Shown here piece after piece: positions 1 through 12,480 of a stretch of DNA of 64,000 nucleotides. Under the pieces are notes generated by a model that worked only from the letters and a program-made list of their open reading frames with translations, was not told the DNA's origin and did no database searches. The DNA comes from Cristatella mucedo (taxonomy: Eukaryota; Bryozoa; Phylactolaemata; Cristatellidae). The stretch covers positions 15,042,001 to 15,106,000 of the forward strand of contig WPIO01000001.1 in the NCBI GenBank assembly GCA_009760855.2, given 5' to 3'. Within the stretch, counting starts at the first letter, position 1. Each line of letters starts with the position of its first letter. The translations under genes and the position numbers were made by a program.

Positions 1-599
1 AGTTCTCTTTAGTTATTAGTTTTACTAAAGTGTAAAACTATTTTAACCATTCATTTTATTTGGTAAGTTAACATAATTTTCGGTGTTAAAGTCTTCTGCT
101 CCGTGACAATGGCTTTCGTGACGGAAGTTTGTGTTCCGGTTGATGGAGCGGCTCTCTACCTATGCATCGAGGGTGGACTGCCTGAGCCGCCGCTTCTTAA
201 TCGCTAGTGCATGCAGTCAGCCTGCGGTGCTGCAAGTGATGGATGCAAAGGCGATTTGGATGTCTGCGAAAGCGATTGGGAGCGGATTCAGGGATGGAAG
301 ACCAGAAGGAAAAACGTGGTGAACGGTAATTGTGCAGACCTGCTCGGTCTACGTCTAGACATGGCGTCAGGCTTGGCGGAAGTTCTCTTCTTGTACAGTG
401 AGAATGCAATATTTTTACGGGCTATGCGGAATTTCTTAACGCTACCGTCTGGCATTTAAAAATAGTATTCCCTAATGCAAAGCCTGTCTGGCCATGCTGA
501 TAGAAGCTGTTCCCTGTTCTTTCAAAACAGCTTAAATCCCAGTCTCCGAATAGCCACCGGAGCCGCTATTCACGTGACTTGTTATAATTGCTTTCTTTT

Positions 600-1550
600 T
601 AGAAAATTCTTATGCCTGTTTGCCCCACTCCAGGAGTTTTGGAGGCCACCCGAACGGGCTGCCGCGCTTTCATCGAGGCAAGGTAAAAGCTAAGTAGTTA
701 ATGTTCAATTGAAGTCACTTCGATCCCTGGTAAATGCAAGCAAACTGTCTAAATGGATACCCCCGAAGGCCACTCGCCAAGATTAGGACCTCTTAGTTGT
801 CGCTGTTTTACAGGCGACAGCGCGTGCTCGTCGTTTCGTGCTCTATCAGGTAGTGCATATTTAAACCAGGCTTTGCGAATTCTGTCGCCGCCGGTTGAAC
901 TCGCCGCCGGGCTCGACCGGAAGATGCTGCCTGTGCCTAGCTACCAGCAAAACACGCTCTCCCATTAAAAGGACTGCTAATTTCACTAGTTACTATCAAA
1001 AATCTCCCGTTAGCGCTGCTTCTAGTTTCTGTAAACCAGTTGAGATGATGTAAATTCTAACCTTAGTGACTGGTTTGAACTACAACTTTTGGAATTCCTG
1101 TTGTCAGAAATAAAACAGTGACTCGTGAGCTGCCGATATCGGAAAACACTCTTGATATTTTATTTGCTGCTGAGACCTGGCTGCAGTCGACGATCTGTTC
1201 AGGTATCACCGAAGCTACCCAAGAAGGCATCTATATTGTCATTCTCCGTGATATTTGAAATGTGGTCTTTTTATTTTTATCTTTTCTCAGCTCCGGCTTA
1301 AGAATCTCTGGATTCTCCGGTTTTCTATCCAGCTAGATATAGTTTTCCAGTGAGGTTGGCAACGTGACGACCGCTATTTTAATATTCGTACCTATTATTG
1401 TCTTTTCGGACTCTCTCACTTTGGCTCTATTAATCTTTACTTCTCATTCCGGGTTACTTTAGCATCGATTTTGATAGCCCATCCGATCTGATGTGCTCTG
1501 GCAAGCTTTTACTATATAAGTCTGTGTACCTCCACGCTCACGTTCAAGCA
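600..1550 (+). mobile_element. Decayed LINE, endonuclease-domain region (in R-A)
   Basis: Broken frames give a CTETWL-like motif (DVLFAAETWLQST, 1152-1190) and a GDFNIHFDSP-like motif (decayed, 1449-1485). These are the typical marks of an apurinic-type endonuclease of a non-LTR retrotransposon. Frames are interrupted many times. Confidence 0.55.
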
Positions 1551-1740
1551 ACTAAACGCATAGAAGGTGCATTAAGGGAAAAGTTATTTTGAAAAGAGAA
1601 TTCTGATTCCACGCAGAGGCTAAGGATATATCGTGGTCGAGTGAATTTGGAAAGCTGGGCTTTCCAGCTATCATGTGACACTTGGTTTTCCCTTAATTTA
1701 TTTTTTACGCCATTCAATTTCAGAAAGTTTGCCGCCATCC

Positions 1741-2675
1741 GAGTGTGAATGTCGGAAATACATGCTGTTAAGAGCTTACATCACGGGGAGGGGGAGCACT
1801 GACACACAAGGGGGAGGTTAACGATTGGATCGTGACTCAGCTATACACCACATTGCAAAAGCATTGCTTCCTTCCGGCACCAACGAAACGCCCAGGTTTA
1901 GAGGATGTGCATCGATGTGCCGAGCTTGGGAAATCCTGTCTGAGTTGCATTGCAGCAACAACGTGTTTGCATGCAACGGGCTCTTTATATCCGGCATAAT
2001 GAAAGATTCGCGTTTCCACGACTGCCAGCTTATCACCCCAACAAACAACGTCTGGTCATTCACCCCAGTGAAGACTGCGACAAGGTATCTAAGTTGGCAG
2101 CATTACTGTGCCGCGAATAGCGTACACAGCCAAAGAAATGTGAAAAGCATGGACATTATAAACACGGCTGACACTTTCGAGTGTTCCGGAACACCCCATT
2201 CTTTTGGTCGAAAAGACTCTTTTACGATTTGAGCGACAATAGCTGACACTTGCTAACAAGAAGCTTCTACACTTAGCCGCGATCACCCAACCGGCATTCT
2301 TTGCGAATCCCAATCTTGGTCAGCGCCGATCGCTTGTACTCACACAACATCCGGTCAATGTCAGCTCCAAGAGGGCGTGTTCGGCCTTTGTATGCTAGTC
2401 GCTCAAATCGGCAAAAGGCGGTCTCTTCTCAACGAGGTCTCTTCTCCTTGATCGGATTTTCTATCAAGACCTACCCAATGGAAATCTTTCACGACGTTTG
2501 ATCCTAAAGATATTTCATTTTTACTTGAAAGGGTTTTCGTTTCAGCATCCGCTAAGTGATCCCTGTATGGTTCGGTGCAAACCAAATGCCTTTTCAGTAA
2601 ATAGCTGCCGAAGGCTGCATGAATCACCGCTGCTTAATGAAGAGGGTACTTCAATCGTCTTTTGCTTCCTTTGCA
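1741..2675. other. Unassigned part of R-A
   Basis: No recognisable coding sequence. A 135-codon open frame at 1825-2232 (+) has no familiar motif, and frames on the other strand overlap it. The AATCACCGCTGCTTAATG stretch near 2620 recurs at 59368 and, decayed, near 40290. Confidence 0.4.
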
Positions 2676-2748
2676 GAAAATTTAAAGTGCCTAGAAAGAG
2701 ATTTGAGTTCTCTGAGGTCACTATATCAAATAAATTATTCTTGTTATT
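2676..2748 (+). mobile_element. L2-type LINE 3' tail
   Basis: The sequence AGTGCCTAGAAAGAGATTTG followed by GAGTTCTCTGAGG and an ATT-rich end is the 3' terminus of the L2 family that recurs through the window. Confidence 0.6.
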
Positions 2749-3859
2749 ATTTCCTCACCACAGTACCCGACCCACTCCTTGTTCAGGCAGGCCCTACGAG
2801 AGCAGCCTCTTTTTCCCGAGGACGACTTCATAGCAAGCAACGTACTTGCCTATTAAGAAAGCTTGTAAAAATAGTGAATCTATGTTTTAACATTGTAAGG
2901 ATAAAAGTGTCTCTTACCTCGAAATGATTATTTGTTAATGTGCATAGCAACCATACGGTTCCGAAAAAAAACCGACTAGTTTCTCAGCCCATTCCAATGC
3001 AAACAATTGAAATGGCACTGTTCAATGTGGACTATTTCCATTCACGATACAGTTGTATACCCAAAATTTAAGATATGAGGCCAAGCTTGGCAAGCAGGGG
3101 AAGGCAACCATGTGTAACGTTGGCAGTTCGTTCCCTTATTATAATTCGATCATTTGAGCATTTGCTGAGATGAAGAAGGGACCGGAGAGAGGGTGAGAGA
3201 AAATTTCAGGGAAGATAAAACATAGTTTGGTCAGCAGCATTCAAAGACTACTCCTCATTCAAGCGCCATACTCACCACCAATATATTGTGAACTGTCGTC
3301 GTCCTTGAGACTCATAGTTGCAGGCAGTTTGTGCCGGTATCTTTTTATGAAAGGCACCAGTTGCTTCCTCGTAGCGACTGGGCGGGCGTCTGAATGCTGC
3401 TACAGGAGCTGAAACAGTGTCTGCAACGTCACAAAGCAGCGAAGTAACCCAGGCCATGACGTGCAACATAAAACGTGCAGACAGTCTCACTTTCATATTT
3501 CAGGATTCCTGTGATAATTTGAAAGAATACGCCTCAAGGAGTTTTACTACACATAAGTTAATGAAAGTGCCAAAACGTACGGGTATCTGTAGGTTTCACC
3601 GCCATGTATCATTATATTTACAATATCCTTTCTAAACCCAACAGTAGATCTCTTTCAGACTTACGAGTTACGTCATGGTAGCTGGGAATCAATGAAGTTC
3701 TGCATTTTCCCCGCACTCAGAATAAAAGCCACTAGGCCACAGCACCTGGCTATGAATGCTGCTGCAAGGCTAGTTTGCAAATCGAAGTGGTTTGATTAAG
3801 TGTTTCATTGGCTAAAAGAGCTATGATAGCTGCCGGTTGAACAATGGATACAGAGCAAG

Positions 3860-4160
3860 GTTCTTACGCTGACCCACAAGGCCCGCCACGGCTTGGCTCC
3901 TTCGTACCTAGCTTAGCGGCTGCACAAGTTTCAGCCTTTTCGTGCCCTCAGATTCTCTACAAACAATAAATTAGTTGTTCCATTCTTAAACTTAATGATC
4001 GTGGGCAATATAAGTTTTTGCTCTGCAGGTCCTAAACCTTGGAACTCACTTCCAAAATTTATACGCAACGACGACTGCTGCCGACTGCTGCTCATCCTTT
4101 CCAGCCATCCTGAGCTGCTGCTTTCATTCCTGCTACTCACTACTTCAACTGCCGTTACCG
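3860..4160 (+). mobile_element. Old LINE-B 3' end
   Basis: It reads LRRFSTNNKLVVPF and SFCSAGPKPWNSLPKFIRND across frames. This matches the C-terminal end of the better copies at 19955-20425 and 44785-45210. Confidence 0.5.
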
Positions 4161-4189
4161 CTAAAAGTAGCAAAAGAACATTTGTTGTC

Positions 4190-4243
4190 TGTGTGTGTGT
4201 GTGTGTGTGTGTGTGCGTGCGTGCGTGTGTGGGTGTGTGTGTA
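4190..4243 (+). repeat. (GT)n microsatellite
   Basis: An interrupted GT run with GTGC and GGGT variants. The R-C counterpart near 61305 has only GTGTGTTTGTGTG, so the run expanded after duplication. Confidence 0.9.
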
Positions 4244-4930
4244 GAAAGTGCTTGAAATTTTCAATTTTAAACTGCAGAGCGACCGGAAGCCTCCTCCGTG
4301 GGACTGAACGTCGAAAAATAGTTTCGTCGGAGGCGGGATACGATCGTGCAAGTCCATCATAATCCGAGCACGATGCTCTAACCGATCTAAAATACTCTCC
4401 CTACGCATTTCTACGAGGCGCTGTAAAGCCTCGGCTTGAAATGGCCAATATACTTGGGTCCAGGCAAACAGGGGAAACCAAAATGAGACAGCGAGATATT
4501 TGAGTACAGTACCCTAATCCTAGTCAAATTAACTGCAATTGTCGAATGGCACTTACAGCATCAAATGCAAAGCTACCACTTAATCTACCAAAAAAGATAT
4601 TCACATTTACAAAAGGAGCATTACCCCAGTCTTGTAGTATGATTCTTCTGAGGGGTTCGATCAAGCTCAAACTCATTTCCCGGATGAATTGTGTTGTTAT
4701 GGCAAGGAGCTTGACGGCGTGGCTGATATCACACTGATAAGTACCCGACGCCTGCTCAGTGGCACTGTGGCTGCATGCGCGATTCTCGTATTCGGCACCA
4801 GCATCTAAGACGTTAGAAGGGGACTGGGGAGATAGAGCTCAAGGCCCCATTTGGTCTGGCTGAAGGCACGGGGCCGGGCTGCCCCAACTAAAACTACAGC
4901 CATTTAAGCCCACCCCACGAACAATGTCCT

Positions 4931-5093
<163 letters not shown>

Positions 5094-5439
5094 TCCCGAA
5101 AGCCCGGCAGACCTAGCCAGGTTGGCCCCTGGCTTCCAGGGTGAGCTACTGCAGAGTGGCTCTATAAGTACGTCGGGCTGTGGGCCTTGAACGGCAACTT
5201 CGACTTGTTTTTCACGAAGACCTCCCTCTGAAGCCTCCTTCTGCTGAAAGCCCGACAGACCTTGCTCGTTTGGCCTTTGTCTTCCAGGTTGAGTAACTGT
5301 AGAGTGGCACTAAAAGTACGTCGGGCTGCCGCTCTGGAGGCAACCTAAATGCGTTTCTCACGATGACAGCGAATATTATTTTCTTTATAATGGAATAGTG
5401 GAGCGGCGTGCCATCTGGGTAAACCTGAACGTTCAGTTT

Positions 5440-5577
<138 letters not shown>

Positions 5578-5580
5578 TTA

Positions 5581-7330
5581 TTTGTGGAAATGTAGGACTG
5601 ATCATTTCGCGAAGACCAGTAATGTGCAAGGCAGCCATTTAAACAACTCAACTGAAGGCATCGATCCAAATCTCATTAAAGATAAAGATGAAATCGGTAC
5701 TTATCAGTCTACGGCACTGCGACAAGTGATACTCAGAAAGACACTGGAGAATGTCAGCTGCGGACAGGGTCAATCTTTCTATTTTCTGCCGTTTGGTGTC
5801 CTTTGATTAAAATAAAAGGCTCTGATTGTTTGCTTACTATCGAGCATTGATACGGCCATGTTTGTTACCAATGGCTGACACAACTTCAGTTTGGATTCTT
5901 CTGCTTCGTTTGCAAGGCTAGTCACATGGTAGTAAGGCTATCGGTCTGTCGTATCTGCGTTTCTTCTCTGATTTGGCGTTGCATTTGCACTGAGTTCGTT
6001 TCAAGTCAACCGATGCTGCACCATAAGAAGATTAGACGATAAACGCAAACTCGACAATTGTGTCCAATAACAGCCACCGACGGCTGATAGCTGGCGACTA
6101 CCGGGGCCTGGACACGTCTACGACGACGTCGGGCGGCAAGCTGAATAGAGATCCAGCCAGCAAGAAGAGAACGGCCCTATTTCTGCAAGACTTTGACCTC
6201 ACATCAGCGATCCAGTAAAGGACTGGAGGTCAGAAAGCCACTTGACACTGTCAACAGCGCTAGGGTGCTACGAGATTATGAGCCCCAGTCTGTCCGAGAA
6301 TTGATATGAGTTTTAAAGGAGGGAATCATAACAGGTCACATCAAAATCACAAGATAACTTTCACAAAAATTAAGATGAGTACTGAAGCACATGGTTGGTA
6401 GTTTACGAGCGTCTAAATTCTCGTACTGCCGACCAGTGGATGCAATTAAAGGAAGGCAACAAGCAGCAACGTGCTGTAACTGCTAATGTCACTAAGCTTG
6501 GTCAACCTTGGTCAAACTTGGTCAACAAAGCTTGGTATAAAGATTAGTCTGCGTCTCTAGCTGCCAACTAAAGCATTGCAGAATTTGTGAAGTGATTGAG
6601 AAAGAGCGGCTCTCGGTCGCTGGCATTTGCATTTTCAAATGCAAAACTATGGCGACATGCCTGCCAGCCGGCAACAGTAAGCAGCCGTGGAAGCAAAATA
6701 AAAAATCTGCAAGTTCCGCGCTAACAACAACATAAAAATCTAGCATTCGAAAGCATAACGAATCGAAATTTTTGGGGAAATGGGCATCGAAGGAGAGGCT
6801 AAAAAAATGCTGACGGAAACAGCAATTCGTGCAACCGCCTAACTACCGAGTTGAAGAAATAATAATATCCGAGCGTAAGAAAATACATGCAACGCGATTG
6901 AAGCCTTGACGATATATCAAAGCTGTGCGTCATAACCATTGAACAATGCTTGTCGAGGTCTAAAGCCTTCCTAGCTGCCTCCGGCGAGATCGTTTAACAA
7001 AGGTCGAGCTCGGTGGTTCTTCGTACGTACGGGATAAATGCAAGCTAGACAAGGACGATGCAGGAACGAGGGACGGGCAGAAAAGAAAGACGGGAGAGGG
7101 AGAGCGCACATGGAGCCGAATTGGGAGAGCATGGAGGAAGAGCACACAGGCGGGACAGAAACGTGATACTCAGCCAAACATTAAGAAATAAAACCCAATA
7201 TCGCAAAGTAGTAACAAATAACTAAATAGCCTACATGCAGAGAAAAAAGATCAGCACGTATCAAGATTTCTGGCGAATTTTTGAACACTTAATGCAGGCT
7301 GCGTACAGATAGTGTGGCAAGAAAATCCTT
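5581..7330. other. Intergenic, nothing recognised
   Basis: No coding or transposon signature was found. It contains a short tandem CTTGGTCAA motif at 6495-6536. Open frames here are short and lack homology cues. Confidence 0.5.
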
Positions 7331-7355
7331 TCTTATTCCGGCTGCCACAAGTGGG

Positions 7356-7577
7356 CTAGCCTTGCCAAAGGACACCTTTCCTTAGAAGTCCCTCGATGAA
7401 GATATACGATGCCAGTGCTGTCACTTGCATGCAAATGGTGATGTACGTCTTCATCTTCAGCGTCATCCACTCAAACGCTGCAATCATTGTGCCGAGGGCG
7501 ACACTGGAGCCATAATAAAGCAGGTAGGCTGCACAGGCTGAAGGCATCTTTTCTTGAAATAGGAGGCCGTGAAATCC
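7356..7577 (-). pseudogene. Broken third copy of UNC93-like exon 4
   Basis: The minus strand reads GLLFQEKMPSACAAYLLYYG, SSVALGTMIAAFEWMTLKMK and EGLLRKGVLWQG, then TAG (7356-7358). It is clearly related to exon 4 of copies A and B. The acceptor AG expected just before the homologous region reads GG, and the donor that follows GQGW in copy A is replaced by the stop. No matching exons 1-3 were found between here and copy A. It is most likely the remnant of an older tandem copy; a real alternative terminal exon is less likely. Confidence 0.6.
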
Positions 7578-7684
7578 CGCAAGTCAGCCAAACATTGGAT
7601 GCACCACATAGTTTGTCAAAACAGAGGATACTTACTCCTCTAGTCTAACCAGAAGAGTAGGTTTTTGGGCAAACAAAGGAGGTC

Positions 7685-7715
7685 GTCAGTTCAAGGCGGA
7701 ATGCCTTGAACTGAC
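7685..7715. other. Perfect 13-bp inverted repeat
   Basis: GTCAGTTCAAGGC (7685-7697) and its exact reverse complement (7703-7715) enclose the 5-nt loop GGAAT. Confidence 0.85.
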
Positions 7716-7841
7716 AACTACCCAAATGAACAAGTATGTCGCAGGTTTATCCTTCAATAATGAATGACAAATATCTCACAGCTTCTCATGCTTCCAAACT
7801 TTAGTTGTTTCATGGCTACGTAAGGTAATCGCCACGTCTTA

Positions 7842-10003
7842 AAAAGGGTTACTTCTGCCCAGTCTCCCCTCTGCAGTTCTTTTCAAAGACACTGGAACGA
7901 GGCGTGGCAGACCAGCTGAATTGATATATTGAAACTTCGAACGTTTTTTGTACGTTCCAATCTGGTTTCAGAGCTAATCACTTCACAGAGTCAGTATTGA
8001 TTTGGGTGTATGACAACCTACTTAAGAATACGGACTTAGGCAGAGTATCTCTGCTTGCTTGGCTTAATCTTTCAGCAGCTTGTGATACTATCCATAATCA
8101 AGTCCTTCTTGAGCGCCTCTCATCTCGCCTGGTCATCCCTGGCACTGCACTGCATGCAATGGCTCAGGTCCTATCTCAGTGAGAGACTCAAGAGTATCGA
8201 TGTAAATGGACTGAGATAATCTGAGGAACAACTGAAGTGTGTGGTACCTCAGGGCTCTGTTCTTGGTCCGGTTCTTTTAACAGTTTATACTCTCTCTTGC
8301 CGATGCGATTTCTAAGCATAATCTGGCTTTATCTTTCATGCAAATGATACCCAGTTGTACCTTTGCTTTGATCCCTCCCAGCCCTCCTGCATGCCGAATT
8401 CTCATAACTCACTTGCTGCTTGTATTGATGAAATCCGCACATGGATGGCAGCAAACTTTGTCAAACTGGATGATGGGAAAACCAACCTACAAGTTATAAT
8501 AATAATAATAATACACTTGATAAAGCACCCTCAGAAAACTCAATCTCTCTCTATGCGCTTTACATTTGCTGTAAAGGAGATTCGATCGGATGGTCAGTGG
8601 TAGCATGCTCGATAAGCAACAAGAATAACATTTTTAGGGATGGCATGCACAGGGTCAGCATGCAAGTGTGGTTAGTGGGAGGGAGCACAGTGTCAGCACG
8701 CATAAGCACATAAAGGTCGAATCACAGGGACCCACTTAATTCTGTGGTGTACAGGTGCAATTTTAGTTTCTTTTTTTAAGAGTGGTCAAGTCAGGGGACG
8801 TTGTGACACAAGTTGGAAGTGAGTTCCAGGTTTTGGGAGAGCATGCGAACTAAAGGCACGGTATCCAAAAATTTGTGGTTTGTTCGAGGTATAGGTAAAC
8901 AATTAGATTCCGAAAAGCGAGCGGTACGATGCTTCGCCTGGTGGGGCAGTAGATCGGATAGGTAAGCTGGAGTCAAAGAATGAAGGGACCTAAAAGTGAG
9001 TGACAAACCCTTGAATTCAATGTGTTGCTTGACTGGGAGCCAGTATAGATCAGTGAGAAGTGCTATGATGTGGCATGGTCAAACCAAGTGTGATTCGGAA
9101 ATTGGAAAAATCTAACGCCCACAACCTGAGCTGCCAGCATATCTCCTGTTGAATCTGCCAGAAATTAAATCTAGGAGTCCTCTTCCAAAGCGATTCTTCA
9201 TTGGACGTCCACATCAGCTCTATAGTCATGTTTGCCTACTTTCAGCTACACAATAGTGACAAAATTTGGGCTTGCTTAGACAAGGATACTACATCTAAAT
9301 TGGTCAGTGCATTTGTGACATCCTCTCGTGACTTCTGTAACTCACTGCTTGCTGATTTACCGGCCTGTGCAATCAGATAATTACAGCTGGTGTAGAACTA
9401 TGCAGCAAGGTTTGTCTGTCGTGCGCGTTGCAGTTGCCACATCACACCAATTCTCGCCGACCTACACTGGCTGTCAGCCAAGCAGCGCACCGCCTTCAAG
9501 GTTCTATCACTCCCGTTTAGGTTCCATTTATTATTTGGCTCTGGCCTACCTATCCGATCTACTCCCCATCAGGCTAATTGTCGTACCACTCGCCTTTCGG
9601 AATCTAATCGTTTACTTGTACCTCAAACCTCGACCTTAAGAGCCTTATATCCTTTGGAGACCGTGCCTTTAGTTCGTATGCTCACACAGGCCGGAACTCA
9701 CTTCCGACTGGCGTTACAATATCCCCTGACTTGACCACATTTAAAAAGAAGCTGAAACGCACATTTTTATTAAGCAATTATTGGGTCAATTATTGATTCG
9801 TCTTTGTGTGGCTATGCATGCTGACACTGTGCATGATGCCACTTACGATATTTGCACGGTGATCCTGTGCATGTCACCTCTAACCCTGTTATACTTGTTA
9901 TCATTGAGCATGCTACCACCAACCATTTGATTGTGCTGCAAATGTAAAATGCCTAGAAAGAGATTGAGTTCTCTGAGGGTGCTAGAAAAAAGTGTTATTA
10001 TTA
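7842..10003 (+). mobile_element. L2-type LINE, 5'-truncated, interrupted
   Basis: Starts in the RT N-terminal part (PVSPLQFFSKTLERGVADQL). It continues through LNLSAACDTIHNQVLLERL and the VPQGSVLGP motif, then the C-terminal domain after 9079, ending in GTTCTCTGAGGG and an ATT tail. Frames are broken throughout. An antisense L2 fragment sits inside at 8502-9078. Confidence 0.8.
8502..9078 (-). mobile_element. Nested antisense L2 3' fragment
   Basis: It begins on the plus strand with AATAATAATAATACACTTGA, the antisense L2 tail, and runs through the C-terminal domain to ATGATGTGGCATG. The host ORF resumes immediately with GGTCAAACC, the continuation of GTTATGGGCAAACC in other copies. Confidence 0.8.
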
Positions 10004-11560
<1,557 letters not shown>

Positions 11561-11639
11561 TCAGTATCGGGAAAATAAAGTTGCATGTTCAAGAAACTGC
11601 TGTACCCGTGCAAATTAAGTTTTGAACTGTATGCCATTA

Positions 11640-12480
11640 GCGATATGCTAGAAAGTAGATGCTGAGCTAAACAAATTTCTCTCCGAGTGGATCATTTCAC
11701 TGATTGAGCGGAGCGAATGGGCGACTCCAGTAGTACTAGTAATTAAGCCCGATGGCTCGATCTGCCTCTTCGGGGGGGGGGGGAGGGAAACCAAAAAGTG
11801 ATGGTGAACTTTCAGATAATAATCGACTCATATGTAATGCCTTCAATAGACAGGTTACATGAGAAATAAAATCGCCGCACCTTATCTTCAAAGCTAGACT
11901 TCTCACCTGCATTTACGAAAATCGAGCTCGAGAAAGCGTCGAAAAATTTGGTTACAATCACAACGCACAAGGTTACGTTCAAATACAATCGCTCACAATT
12001 TGATGTGGCCTCTGCTCCCGCTATTTATCAAATGACTATGGATCACTGGCGAGGCCCGTACGTCGTTAAACGTAAGGTCAGTGACCTTCGCATTTCATAT
12101 CTAACCGTATATGGAAGGGCGAAGCCATTCGCTGTACACTGTGATCGTGCATTTCGCTTTAAAGAGCGGAAAGAGCTGACTGATGACGAATACAATTTCC
12201 GCGTAGTCACGATAGCAGTGACTACGCACAGCAACCAGCGTCCAAAAAAGATCGTTTGGGGGGTCCCGACGCTTCGCCTAGCATTGTCTACGTGCTACCC
12301 GAATCGGCTCCTCCAGCCATTGACTCGACTGCCAATGACAGCCTATCACTATCTACTACCGTGGATCTAGAACAGCTGAGCAATGAGATATTGAACAAAC
12401 CCGATCCTCAGCCAGCAATACATACTAGGTCAGGAGCTGTGAAACCCCCAGTATGGCTGAGTAACTATGTGACTGATTAA
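11640..12480 (+). mobile_element. Ty3/gypsy pol relic with internal deletion
   Basis: Frames give LIERSEWATPVVLVIKPDGS (start of RT), VMPSIDRLHEK, then SKLDFSPAFTKIELEKASKN and the RT stretch YNRSQFDVASAPAIYQMTMD. It jumps directly to HWRGPYVVKRKVSDL and GRAKPFAVHCDR, the GPY/F-type domain at the C-terminus of gypsy integrase. The catalytic RT palm, RNase H and integrase core are missing. A run of 10 or more G interrupts the RT start (11771-11782). Confidence 0.75.

Noticed and set aside
1825-2232. 135-codon open frame
   Set aside because: No recognisable motif, overlapping frames open on both strands, and it sits in a decayed repeat block.
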